A stretch of 64,000 nt of DNA from contig NZ_JAQKQJ010000016.1 in assembly GCF_029109325.1 (NCBI RefSeq), positions 85,802 through 149,801 of the forward strand, given 5' to 3'. Source of the stretch: Nodosilinea sp. PGN35 (GTDB taxonomy: Bacteria; Cyanobacteriota; Cyanobacteriia; Phormidesmidales; Phormidesmidaceae). Under the pieces are notes generated by a model. The model had not been told where the DNA came from and did not search any database. It saw only the letters and a program-made list of their open reading frames with translations. The position numbers and the translations under genes are program-made. Positions 8,897 through 19,391 of this stretch are shown in pieces (within the stretch, counting starts at the first letter, position 1; every line of letters begins with the position of its first letter).

Positions 8897-8988
8897 CTGT
8901 AGCTTCCCCCCGGTCGAAACAGTTCTTAAATAAACGTTCGAACGTTTGAACGTTTCCAGGGAAATTGTCCTAACCAGACTGGCTACAG
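8897..8988. repeat. MITE-like palindromic element, copy 2 (overlaps a gene end)
   Basis: Core AAACGTTCGAACGTTTGAACG; the right half (GGGAAATTGTCCTAACCAGACTGGCTACAG) is nearly identical to the left half of copy 6 in inverse orientation. The element runs into the 3' end of the mtnB-like gene and supplies its last five codons and TAG stop. Confidence 0.75.
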
Positions 8989-9599
8989 CTGATGTACTGG
9001 TAGAGCACCTGGGCGGCGGCGGCAAGGGTAGGGCCGAAGGTGAGGACGCCTTCTTCGTGGCCAGCCATGATCAAAATGCGGGTCTGGGCCAGGTTCCCCT
9101 GCCGCAAAAGCCGTTCCATTTCGTAGGCCATTGCTGGGGTGCCGTAGGGCACAGTGGCGGCGGTGGTGGGCAGTGCTTCCCGGTAGCGCTGCCAGAGATC
9201 GCGGTTGTGGACGTGGATAATGGCTTGAATCTCAGCGCTGAAGCTGTAGAGGGCGGCGTGGGTCAGAGATTCGGACGACGCTTTGATGGGGCCGGTGCAG
9301 TGGAGGGTGTTGCCATCGATGTCCCACCCGTCCACCAGGGTGTAGTGGTCAGGGGTGGTGGCGGCCAAGTGCCCAGTCTGAGTGCCTGAGACCGCAAAGC
9401 TCTGGGGCGAGAGGCGCAGGCTGATGTTGCCATAGCCGATGCCGTTGGCGTAGAGGCCAATTTGCTGGGCCTGGTGCAGGCGATCGCGCCAAACCATTAG
9501 ATCCGTCAGCAGGGACGCATCCATCGGCGGAGCAGGGGCCCACTGGCAAACGTACTTGATGACGCCTTCATCCATAACGCCTGGGTTGGGTGTGGCCAT
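8970..9599 (-). CDS. mtnB: Class II aldolase-fold enzyme, MtnB-like
   Basis: A 209-aa protein of the class II aldolase/adducin family. Zn ligands are seen as HVH (HVHNRDLW) and a third His in AGHEEGV. It follows mtnA with a 10-bp gap, so its substrate is probably 5-methylthioribulose-1-phosphate. It could be the dehydratase MtnB of the methionine salvage pathway, or the aldolase of the DHAP shunt, which splits the same compound to DHAP and methylthioacetaldehyde. The GHEEGVLTFG motif is not the usual MtnB form, so the symbol is tentative. The last residues CSQSG and the stop codon lie inside MITE copy 2. Confidence 0.68.
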   Translation of the reverse strand: MATPNPGVMDEGVIKYVCQWAPAPPMDASLLTDLMVWRDRLHQAQQIGLYANGIGYGNISLRLSPQSFAVSGTQTGHLAATTPDHYTLVDGWDIDGNTLHCTGPIKASSESLTHAALYSFSAEIQAIIHVHNRDLWQRYREALPTTAATVPYGTPAMAYEMERLLRQGNLAQTRILIMAGHEEGVLTFGPTLAAAAQVLYQYISCSQSG

Positions 9600-9609
9600 A
9601 GTCTGCTTG

Positions 9610-10719
9610 TCAAGCTGTCGCCTGTTCTGGAAACAGGCTGAGCAGCCCAGCCTCCGAGGCCGGGCAGATGCCCCGTTCGGTAATCAGTCCGCTCACCAGG
9701 CGCGCCGGGGTGACATCAAAGCCATAGTTGGCGGCGGGGGAGGCCTCGGGGCAAATCAACACCGAGGTGATGCCGTGGGGAGAGCGCCCGTCCATGTATT
9801 TGACCTCGTCCTGGCTGCGCTGCTCAATGGGAATTTCGCGCACGCCGTCCCGCAGGCTCCAGTCTAGGGTCGACGAGGGCAGCGCCACGTAGAAGGGGAC
9901 GCCGTTGTCGCGGGCGGCCAGGGCCTTGAGGTAGGTGCCAATTTTGTTGGCGACATCCCCCTGGCGGGTGGTGCGATCGGTGCCCACAATCACCAGATCC
10001 ACCAGGCCGTGCTGCATCAGGTGGCCCCCCGCATTGTCGGGAATGACCGTGTGGGGCACCCCGTGCTGGCCCAGTTCCCAGGCGGTGAGCTTGGCTCCCT
10101 GATTGCGGGGGCGAGTTTCGTCTACCCAAACGTGGATGGGAATACCGCGATCGTGGGCCTGATACATCGGTGAGGTGGCGGTGCCCCAGTCTACACAGGC
10201 CAGCCACCCGGCATTGCAGTGGGTCAAAATATTCACGGTCTCCCCCGTCCGGGCGTGGATTTCTTCAATGAGCGGCAATCCGTGGAGTCCAATTTGACGA
10301 CACTGCTCTTCATCGGCGTCGAGAATGGCCGCAGCGTTTTGCCGCAGCCCCTCTACGGCGGCAGCGGGCGTTGTCACCTGTTGAAGCACCTGCATCTGCG
10401 AGTTTAGCGCCCAGTGCAGGTTGACGGCAGTGGGCCGGGTCTGGCCCAGGGTTTGGGCGGCCTGCTCCAGCAAGCTGCGAAAATCTGGATCTGAAGCCGC
10501 CTCCAGCGCCGCCAGATACATGCCCATGGCGGCGGTAGCCCCAATCAGAGGAGCCCCGCGCACCACCATGTCTTTGATGGCGTAGGCCGCCTCATCCACG
10601 GAGGTCAGATCCATCCAGGTGAGCTGGTGGGGCAGCTGGCGCTGGTCAATTACCTGCACAATACAGGGGTTGTCTGGGTGAAGACGAATGGTTCTGGTAG
10701 GCTCACCGTGAATCTTCAT
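9610..10719 (-). CDS. mtnA: S-methyl-5-thioribose-1-phosphate isomerase
   Basis: This enzyme converts 5-methylthioribose-1-phosphate to methylthioribulose-1-phosphate in recycling of methylthioadenosine from polyamine synthesis. At 369 aa it has normal length. It is of the eIF2B-like fold, with the family stretches RGAPLIGATAAMGM, LTHCNAGWLACVDWGTA (catalytic Cys) and VWVDETRPRNQGAKLTAWEL, and the Asp-containing IVGTDRTTRQGDVANKIGT. It is the first gene of a pair with the class II aldolase-fold gene. Confidence 0.95.
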   Translation of the reverse strand: MKIHGEPTRTIRLHPDNPCIVQVIDQRQLPHQLTWMDLTSVDEAAYAIKDMVVRGAPLIGATAAMGMYLAALEAASDPDFRSLLEQAAQTLGQTRPTAVNLHWALNSQMQVLQQVTTPAAAVEGLRQNAAAILDADEEQCRQIGLHGLPLIEEIHARTGETVNILTHCNAGWLACVDWGTATSPMYQAHDRGIPIHVWVDETRPRNQGAKLTAWELGQHGVPHTVIPDNAGGHLMQHGLVDLVIVGTDRTTRQGDVANKIGTYLKALAARDNGVPFYVALPSSTLDWSLRDGVREIPIEQRSQDEVKYMDGRSPHGITSVLICPEASPAANYGFDVTPARLVSGLITERGICPASEAGLLSLFPEQATA

Positions 10720-10919
10720 AGGCTCGTTTTAGCGGTTATGACCTGCATTATGACAGGCTAAGGCCGCAGGCGCGGCAGCAGCGTCTCTTTGACTGCCGCG
10801 ATACCCCTGGCCCAAGGGAGACTTTCCAGGACGCATTGACCGGAGGTGAACTGTGGGGTAGCGGTCAGGGTTTTGGAGCCATTTAAGGGCCGTGCTGCCC
10901 TCAGCCTGAGGTTTGGCCG

Positions 10920-11090
10920 CTAATCTTCCTGCCTCAAAGCGTCAATGGTTTCTTGGCTGAGCAACGGCTTAAGCTGGGCCTGCACAGTTTCAGACTGATT
11001 GCCCCAGAGCATTTTGCAAAAGGCTCCTTTGCCCTGCTCACTGGCTCGGTTAAACACCCCAGCCAGCTTTTCACAGTTGGTGTCTCCCAT
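10920..11090 (-). CDS. Small conserved-looking hypothetical protein
   Basis: A 56-aa protein beginning MGDTNCEKLAGVF. A longer TTG start exists, but the ATG at 11090 has GAGAGG 7 nt upstream. It is mostly helical and polar with two Cys and no membrane segment. Codon use matches neighbouring genes and the ribosome-binding site is good, so I accept it as real. I do not recognise a family. Confidence 0.6.
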   Translation of the reverse strand: MGDTNCEKLAGVFNRASEQGKGAFCKMLWGNQSETVQAQLKPLLSQETIDALRQED

Positions 11091-11184
11091 CGTGAAACCT
11101 CTCAAATGGTGATGTCAGCATAGCGGCTCTAGACCGCTGGCGCATGGGCTAGGCCGGTAAAGCAGTAATTCTTGTTGTGGCTTA

Positions 11185-11255
11185 TATAGCCCTGGTCACT
11201 TAGGTTAGGACACTCAGAACCCTCAGAAACGTTTGAACGTTCGAACGTTTTCAGG
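11185..11255. repeat. MITE-like palindromic element, copy 3 (half element)
   Basis: TATAGCC end, then TTAGGTTAGGACA and the core AAACGTTTGAACGTTCGAACG. The right arm after the core is not recognisable, so the copy looks truncated. Confidence 0.65.
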
Positions 11256-11498
11256 TTTGATATTTTTTTATTTTCAGGGCTTTTGCTGGGGTGTGCCCGG
11301 GAAGCTGTTGCAGAACTCCCCTGGATTAGCCTGCTCTATTCATGGGCCGACTGAGAGGTCTGTCCTTGCCGTTTAGGCGGGAATTTACTCTGGAGTGAAC
11401 TGCCTCCCCTGGATTCCTGCGGCCACCGGCATGACAGTCACTGATTGCCGGTGGCCTGAATAATCTTGGCTAACCAAGGTGGCTTGAGACAATAGAAT

Positions 11499-11524
11499 GC
11501 CGTCCTCCCCAAGGGGAGGACGGC
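11499..11524 (-). terminator. clpC terminator hairpin
   Basis: GCCGTCCTCCCC (11499-11510) pairs perfectly with GGGGAGGACGGC (11513-11524) across a 2-nt loop, 28 bp after the clpC stop. On the minus strand it is followed by ATTCTATTG, a weak T-rich tract. Confidence 0.75.
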
Positions 11525-11551
11525 GGGTGCGATCAGTCGAGGATTGCGGCC

Positions 11552-14017
<2,466 letters not shown>

Positions 14018-14216
14018 GATGGTATTAATCACCTGGTGCGTGCCGGATAGGCAAATTCTAGCACAGCGATTTTTGTCGGTTGTGCCCTAACAAACAGCCG
14101 GTTTCCCGCGCTTAGTTGGCGTCCTCCTAAAACCGTAAAAATTAGTTGGGATCGCCCACTGTCAATCGGTTGAGTCTGGAGGAAATGTAAATTTTCTCAA
14201 CTTTTAAGGTTCGGTT

Positions 14217-14966
14217 TTAGGTTCGGTTGAGCGATAAGTTTTCGTTGTGGAGCTGCCATCCCTGGCGCTTAAGCCGATGGCAAGTCGCGCCGTGCTGCTG
14301 TCGCAGGCGATCGCGAAATTCAGCGGTTTTAAGGGAATTTTGCCAGAGAATCAGGGCGTCTTCGCCGTCGGCATAGTAGCGGCGGCGGCGGCCCAGGGTT
14401 TCAAAGCCAAAGCTCTCATAAAGGGCCAGGGCACGGCTGTTGGAGGGGCGTACCTCCAGGGTGGCGCGGGTGAGGGCAGGTCGGCCCTCGGCGGCCAGAT
14501 GGCGCTCACCGCAGGCATCCTGGAGCAAATTGACCAGCAGCCATTTCCCCAGCCCCCGCCGCTGGTAGCGGGGATCGATGGCCAGCACCGTAATGTGGGC
14601 TTCATCTAAAATCGCCCAGTAGCAGCCCAAACCGAGAACTGTAGATGCGTCGGCGCTGTCTTCCCCCAACCTGTGGGCGGGCGGGGAGGCGGCATCCTCC
14701 AATTCTGGCTTGGGCTCTGGCTCTGACCCTGGGGAGATTTTCAAGGCCGCCATCGAAGCGGTCGATAGTTCGGCTCTGGGCGGTTCGATATGTTGAGGTT
14801 CGATAGGTTGAGATCTATGCTCTAGCATCAGCAGGCAGCTGTTGGGGCTGTCGATCTCGCGTCGGTAGCCCTCCGCCGACCAGAGCCCGCCCAGGCTGCG
14901 CTGGTCAAGGGCCACCAGCGCAGCGATATCGTCGTGGCAGGGAGCCTGGCAAGCAAGGTAGCCCAC
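14217..14966 (-). CDS. rimI: Ribosomal protein S18 alanine N-acetyltransferase RimI-like
   Basis: A GNAT acetyltransferase of 249 aa, with the CoA-binding motif RYQRRGLGKWLL and the downstream RPSNSRALALYESFGFE, both typical of RimI. It acts on N-terminal Ala or related substrates with acetyl-CoA. A non-conserved insertion of roughly 60 aa, rich in Pro/Glu/Ser (EPEPKPE), interrupts the domain before LGLGCYWAILDEAHI; usual proteins have a short loop there. A C-terminal tail of about 35 aa follows the GNAT core. The start appears to be GTG. Confidence 0.82.
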   Translation of the reverse strand: MGYLACQAPCHDDIAALVALDQRSLGGLWSAEGYRREIDSPNSCLLMLEHRSQPIEPQHIEPPRAELSTASMAALKISPGSEPEPKPELEDAASPPAHRLGEDSADASTVLGLGCYWAILDEAHITVLAIDPRYQRRGLGKWLLVNLLQDACGERHLAAEGRPALTRATLEVRPSNSRALALYESFGFETLGRRRRYYADGEDALILWQNSLKTAEFRDRLRQQHGATCHRLKRQGWQLHNENLSLNRT

Positions 14967-15126
14967 AAATACCGATGGTTAAATACCGATGATTTGGATT
15001 TGTCTAATAAAAACCGTCACAGCCCTTAATTGTACACTGGTCACTGGGGCAATGTAGGCCCAGGCCCCTCTGCCGGCTGAGGGTTGTGGCTAACTGTACC
15101 GATAGCTTGAGTTTTTTTACCTTTCT

Positions 15127-16557
15127 GTGAGCGCAATGTCTATGGTTTCGACTTCTCCTGCACCGGCATCCACAGCTGACAGCCGTCAGTATCTCCCCCC
15201 GGCCAATGGCGACGGCCCGCTGTCCCCCAATCAGCAGCTGCTACCCCTCACCGCTACCACTACCCCAGACGACCACCTGAGCATTGGCGGTTGCGACGTC
15301 GTAGATCTGGTGGAGCGCTTTGGCACCCCTCTATATATTCTCGACGACCACACCCTGCGCACCGCCTGTCGCCAGTATCGTCAGGGGTTTGAGCGCTACT
15401 ACCCCGGCGAGGCGCTGGTGGTTTACGCCTCCAAAGCCTGGAACTGCCTGGCGGTGTGTGCCATCGTCACCGCTGAGGGGCTCGGGATTGATGTGGTGTC
15501 GGCGGGAGAACTGCTCACGGCCACCGGAGCCGGGGCCAGCCCCGATCGCATCTACTTCCACGGCAACAACAAGTCCTTTGAGGAACTCACCCTGGCGGTG
15601 GAGGTGGGCTGCCGCGTTGTTGTAGACAACTGGCTCGAACTCAAAACCCTGGGCGAACTGGCCACCCGCGAGGGCAAAACCGTGCCGATTCTGCTGCGGG
15701 TCACCCCCGGCATTGAGTGCCACACCCACGAATACATTCGCACCGGCCACCTCGACAGCAAGTTTGGCTTCGACCCCGACCAGATCGAAGCCGTGTTTGA
15801 GTTTTTGAGCGGCCAGCCCCAGCTCCACTGTCTGGGTGTGCATGCCCACATTGGCTCGCAGATTTTTGAGCTCAACCCCCACACTGACCTGGGGGGCGTG
15901 ATGGCCCAGTGGATGGTAACGGCCCAGCGCTACGGCCTCCCTCTGAGCGAACTGGATGTGGGCGGCGGCCTGGGCATTCGCTACACCGAGGGCGACGACC
16001 CACCCAGCATCGACACCTGGGTAAAAACCGTCTGCGAAAGCGTGATCGCGGCCTGTGCCGCCCACGATATTCCCCTGCCCAGGCTGCTGTGTGAACCGGG
16101 GCGATCGCTGATTGGCCCGGCCTGCGTCACCGCCTATCGGGTGGGCAGCCAGAAGGTGATTCCCGGTCTGCGCACCTACGCCGCCATCGACGGCGGCATG
16201 TCTGACAACCCACGCCCCATCACCTACCAGTCGGTGTACCGGGCGCTGGTGGCCAACCGCATGGCGGCTCCTTTGGCCGAAACCGTGACCTTAGCCGGTA
16301 AGCACTGCGAGTCTGGCGATATTCTAATTAAGGATGCGGCTCTGCCCGAGTTGAAGAGCGGGGATGTGGTTACTATTGCGGGCACGGGTGCCTACAATTA
16401 CAGCATGGCTTCGAACTACAACCGGGTGCCTCGGCCAGCGGCGGTGCTGGTGGCTGACGGTGACGCCACCCTGATTATTCGCCGGGAAACCGTGGCAGAT
16501 TTGCTTCGGCAAGACTGTCTGCCCGAAACCCTCAGGCCCACAGCAAAGTCTACCTAG
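15127..16557 (+). CDS. lysA: Diaminopimelate decarboxylase
   Basis: PLP enzyme for the last step of lysine synthesis, meso-DAP to L-lysine. The 476-aa protein has the PLP lysine in VVYASKAWNCLAV, the glycine loop DVGGGLGI, the CEPGRS segment and the active-site CESGD from the partner subunit. The N-terminal ~45 aa are low-complexity and not part of the fold. The first in-frame start is GTG 15127; ATG 15136 is an equally good choice, as neither has a strong ribosome-binding site. The gene is followed 95 bp later by cdaA. Confidence 0.95.
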   Translation: MSAMSMVSTSPAPASTADSRQYLPPANGDGPLSPNQQLLPLTATTTPDDHLSIGGCDVVDLVERFGTPLYILDDHTLRTACRQYRQGFERYYPGEALVVYASKAWNCLAVCAIVTAEGLGIDVVSAGELLTATGAGASPDRIYFHGNNKSFEELTLAVEVGCRVVVDNWLELKTLGELATREGKTVPILLRVTPGIECHTHEYIRTGHLDSKFGFDPDQIEAVFEFLSGQPQLHCLGVHAHIGSQIFELNPHTDLGGVMAQWMVTAQRYGLPLSELDVGGGLGIRYTEGDDPPSIDTWVKTVCESVIAACAAHDIPLPRLLCEPGRSLIGPACVTAYRVGSQKVIPGLRTYAAIDGGMSDNPRPITYQSVYRALVANRMAAPLAETVTLAGKHCESGDILIKDAALPELKSGDVVTIAGTGAYNYSMASNYNRVPRPAAVLVADGDATLIIRRETVADLLRQDCLPETLRPTAKST

Positions 16558-16652
16558 CCAGCAACCGTTGCTAGTCTTGGGCAGGGTTTTGCCAAGGGGT
16601 TGCTCGGGCCGCCCCATCGCACAGCCGCTCAGGCACCATCCTCTAACGCTGC

Positions 16653-17573
16653 ATGAACTACCTCTGGGAGCAATGGCTAACAAACCTTGACCAGGTTAGG
16701 TTCGTGTTGCAGGCGCTGGATATTGCGCTGGTGCTGCTGCTCAGCTACGTGGTGCTGGTGATCATCGGCGAAAAGCGCACCCTGTGGATGGTGCGGGGGC
16801 TAATTTTCTTGATGTTGGCGGCGGCCCTGAGCAAGTTTCTGGGCCTGGCGCTGCTGGGGTTTGTGCTCGACAAACTGGTGATTGGCTCGGCGGTGGCCAT
16901 GGCCTTTATGCTCCAGGGAGAGTTTCGGCGGCTGCTGGAGCTGCTGGGCCAGGGGCGGGTGTGGGAGCTGCTCAGCCCATCGCGGGAGGCGATGCCCCAG
17001 CCCGACAACGTCATCGATGAAATTGTCGATGCGGTGAAGGAGCTGTCCCAAAATCGCACCGGGGCCTTGCTGATTCTCGAAATCGACAAGCTGATCGACG
17101 AGCGCGACTTTACGGTACCGGGGGTGCGCATCAACGCGGAGGTGTCGAAGGAGCTGATTCAAACCATTTTTCAGACCAGTACCCTGCTCCACGATGGGGC
17201 GATGCTGGTGCGGGGATCGCGGATTGCGGCGGCGGGGGTGATTTTGCCTATCTCAGAGCGGGTGGCCTCGCGCCAGCTGGGCACCCGCCACCGGGCCGCT
17301 ATGGGCATCACCGAGCGGGTGGAGCACTGTCTCTGTGTTGTGGTATCAGAGGAAACGGGCTCTATTTCACTGGCGGAAGGCGGTATTCTAGATCGGCCTC
17401 TGACCAGCAGCCGCCTGCGCAGTATTCTGCGGTCTAAGTTTTCTAAATCGGTAGATCGCGAGGCGGTAGCGCCCCAGCTCAGAAGCCTGGGTCGGCGGCT
17501 GAGCAGCCTTGGAGTTGCCTACGTGCTGCGCTTGTTTCGTCTGCCCTCATCGTCTCCCCGAGAGAAAAAATGA
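16653..17573 (+). CDS. cdaA: Diadenylate cyclase CdaA
   Basis: Membrane enzyme that makes c-di-AMP from two ATP. The 306-aa protein has three N-terminal transmembrane helices (about residues 15-90), a short coiled segment and the DAC domain with LHDGAMLV and GTRHRAAMG. Length is normal apart from a basic C-terminal tail. It overlaps uppS by 4 bp (ATGA), so both are translated together. c-di-AMP controls potassium/osmotic balance and envelope stress, and the next two genes make envelope lipids. No cdaR homologue is next to it. Confidence 0.95.
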   Translation: MNYLWEQWLTNLDQVRFVLQALDIALVLLLSYVVLVIIGEKRTLWMVRGLIFLMLAAALSKFLGLALLGFVLDKLVIGSAVAMAFMLQGEFRRLLELLGQGRVWELLSPSREAMPQPDNVIDEIVDAVKELSQNRTGALLILEIDKLIDERDFTVPGVRINAEVSKELIQTIFQTSTLLHDGAMLVRGSRIAAAGVILPISERVASRQLGTRHRAAMGITERVEHCLCVVVSEETGSISLAEGGILDRPLTSSRLRSILRSKFSKSVDREAVAPQLRSLGRRLSSLGVAYVLRLFRLPSSSPREKK

Positions 17574-18325
17574 CCACCAAGCCTGTTGTTCGCTACGCGC
17601 TGCCCGCCGACCTCAAGCCCGATCGCCTGCCCCAGCACGTGGCGGTGATTATGGACGGCAACGGGCGCTGGGCCAAGCGGCGGGGGCTGCCGCGCATCAT
17701 GGGCCACCGCCGTGGCGTCGATACCCTCAAAACCCTGCTGCGCTGCTGCCGCGACTGGGGCATTGGGGCGCTGACGGCCTATGCCTTTTCGACGGAGAAC
17801 TGGGGCCGCCCGGTGGAAGAGGTAGATTTTCTCATGGCGCTGTTTGAGCGGGTGCTGCGCCAGGAGCTGCTGGAGATGATGGAGGAAAATGTCCGCATTC
17901 GCTTTGTGGGCAACCTGGCGGCCCTGCCGCGATCGCTCCAGGGCGAGATTCACCAGGCGGTGACCCAGACCCAGGGCAACCACGGCATTGAGTTTACGGT
18001 GGCCACCAACTACGGCGGTCGCCAGGAAATTGTGCAGGCCTGCCGCGCGATCGCCGAGCAGGTGCAGCGGGGCGAGCTGAACCCGGCTGACATCAGCGAA
18101 GACCTGTTTGGCCGCCACCTCTACACCGCTGGCATCAGCGACCCCGATCTGCTGATTCGCACCAGCGGCGAAATGCGGATCAGCAACTTTTTGCTGTGGC
18201 AGCTGGCCTACGCCGAGATCTATGTGACCGATACCCTGTGGCCCGACTTCGACACCTCGGAGTTTCACCGGGCGATCTATGCCTACCAGCAGCGCGATCG
18301 CCGCTTTGGCAAAGTGAAAGGATAG
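17570..18325 (+). CDS. uppS: Isoprenyl transferase (undecaprenyl diphosphate synthase)
   Basis: A cis-prenyltransferase that builds the C55 carrier lipid for peptidoglycan and polysaccharide export. At 251 aa it has normal length. Conserved region I MDGNGRWAKRRG contains the catalytic Asp, followed by GHRRG, TAYAFSTENW and the C-terminal DLLIRTSGEMRISNFLLWQLAYAE with TDTLWPDF. It overlaps the cdaA stop (ATGA) and is followed 113 bp later by pgsA. Confidence 0.97.
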   Translation: MTTKPVVRYALPADLKPDRLPQHVAVIMDGNGRWAKRRGLPRIMGHRRGVDTLKTLLRCCRDWGIGALTAYAFSTENWGRPVEEVDFLMALFERVLRQELLEMMEENVRIRFVGNLAALPRSLQGEIHQAVTQTQGNHGIEFTVATNYGGRQEIVQACRAIAEQVQRGELNPADISEDLFGRHLYTAGISDPDLLIRTSGEMRISNFLLWQLAYAEIYVTDTLWPDFDTSEFHRAIYAYQQRDRRFGKVKG

Positions 18326-18407
18326 ACCGCTCAAGCCCTCCCCCAGGGGAAGAGGATCTTGAGGCCAAAAAGACCTTTGATAGAAAAGCGCCAGGCCCTG
18401 CTCCCCC

Positions 18408-18437
18408 CTAAAATCCAAAATCCAAAATCCAAAATCC
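18408..18437. repeat. AAAATCC heptamer repeat
   Basis: Four tandem units of about AAAATCC immediately before the pgsA start. This is a short tandemly repeated heptamer of the type common between cyanobacterial genes; a related tract lies at 55480-55515. Confidence 0.8.
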
Positions 18438-18438
18438 T

Positions 18439-18972
18439 ATGAATATCCCCACCTGGATCACCGTCTCCCGCCTGCTCGGCGTGCCCCTCCTGCTGGTGCT
18501 CCTCCAGGCCCCCACGGCGGCCCAGCGCTGGTGGGCGGCGGGCATTTTTGTGGTGGCGGCGGGTACCGACTGGCTGGATGGCTACCTAGCCCGTCGGCTC
18601 AACCAGGTGACCGATCTGGGCAAATTCTTAGACCCCCTGGTGGATAAGCTGCTGGTGCTGGCCCCCCTGCTGATGCTGGTGGAGCTGGGCCAGGTGCCCG
18701 CCTGGGGCGTGTTTTTGATTGTGGCGCGGGAGATTACTATCTCGGGCTGGCGGGTCAACCCGGCTATGCAGGGGGGGGCAGTGCCGGGGGCCAACCTGTG
18801 GGGCAAGGCCAAAACCGTGGTGCAGATTGGGGCGATCGCCCTGCTGCTGGCCCCGCTACCGGCGGTGTGGGATGGGCCAGCGCAGGTGCTCTTTTGGGCG
18901 GCGGTGGCGCTGACCCTGGCCTCGGGCCTGGTGTATCTGTGGCCTCAGATGCAGCCCAGCCGCAGTGCCTAG
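18439..18972 (+). CDS. pgsA: CDP-diacylglycerol-glycerol-3-phosphate 3-phosphatidyltransferase
   Basis: Integral membrane enzyme making phosphatidylglycerol phosphate, the precursor of the only phospholipid of thylakoids. The 177-aa protein has the full CDP-alcohol phosphotransferase motif D-x2-DG-x2-AR-x8-G-x3-D-x3-D (from DWLDGYLARR to DPLVD). About five hydrophobic helices are visible. The heptamer repeat just upstream replaces a clear ribosome-binding site, so translation may depend on a long mRNA from cdaA-uppS. Confidence 0.93.
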   Translation: MNIPTWITVSRLLGVPLLLVLLQAPTAAQRWWAAGIFVVAAGTDWLDGYLARRLNQVTDLGKFLDPLVDKLLVLAPLLMLVELGQVPAWGVFLIVAREITISGWRVNPAMQGGAVPGANLWGKAKTVVQIGAIALLLAPLPAVWDGPAQVLFWAAVALTLASGLVYLWPQMQPSRSA

Positions 18973-19061
18973 GGGTAAAGGTGGCGGGCTGGCCATAAAA
19001 AGTCCAGCGGTTTGATGAGTCTCGGCCAAGTGTCTGCTAAACTAGCAAAGAATCACTTCTT

Positions 19062-19151
19062 GGAAGCGTGGCTGAGTGGTCGAAAGCGCCTCCCTGCTAA
19101 GGAGGTAGGGGAGTAAACCTTCCCTCGTGGGTTCAAATCCCACCGCTTCCG
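19062..19151 (+). tRNA. tRNA-Ser (anticodon GCT)
   Basis: The acceptor stem GGAAGCG (19062-19068) pairs with CGCTTCC (19144-19150), with discriminator G at 19151. Anticodon GCT at 19096-19098 lies in loop CTGCTAA. A long variable arm and the T-loop GGTTCAAATCC are present, as expected for a class II tRNA-Ser reading AGC/AGU. No CCA is encoded. Confidence 0.96.
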
Positions 19152-19236
19152 TATTTTGAATCGGCAAAGGCAGCTGATATGAGCGTTCATGTCAGCTGCT
19201 TTTGTCTGATAACGAGCGGGGTTTTGGAAGCTACCG

Positions 19237-19336
19237 CTGTAGCCAGTCTACTTGTGACATTTCCCCTTAAAACATTCAAACGTTTCAGCGTTCAAACGTT
19301 TCTAGATGTTCTAACCAGGGGACTATGGCTATACAG
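19237..19336. repeat. MITE-like palindromic element, copy 4
   Basis: A complete 100-bp element: left end CTGTAGCCAGTC, core TTCAAACGTTTCAGCGTTCAAACG, right end GACTATGGCTATACAG. It sits between the tRNA-Ser gene and sbcC, ending 55 bp before the sbcC start. Confidence 0.75.
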
Positions 19337-19391
19337 GTGTACTTTAAGTTCTGTTGTACTGTAATGTGGGGGTGATGGTGCTAATGTACCG

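Larger units (their letters stand above)
11091..11551. other. Gene-free region between the small ORF and clpC
   Basis: About 460 bp without a credible ORF. It holds MITE copy 3, an 11-bp inverted repeat (GGCCACCGGCA at 11421-11431 with TGCCGGTGGCC at 11446-11456), and a 12-bp terminator-like hairpin next to clpC. Confidence 0.7.
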
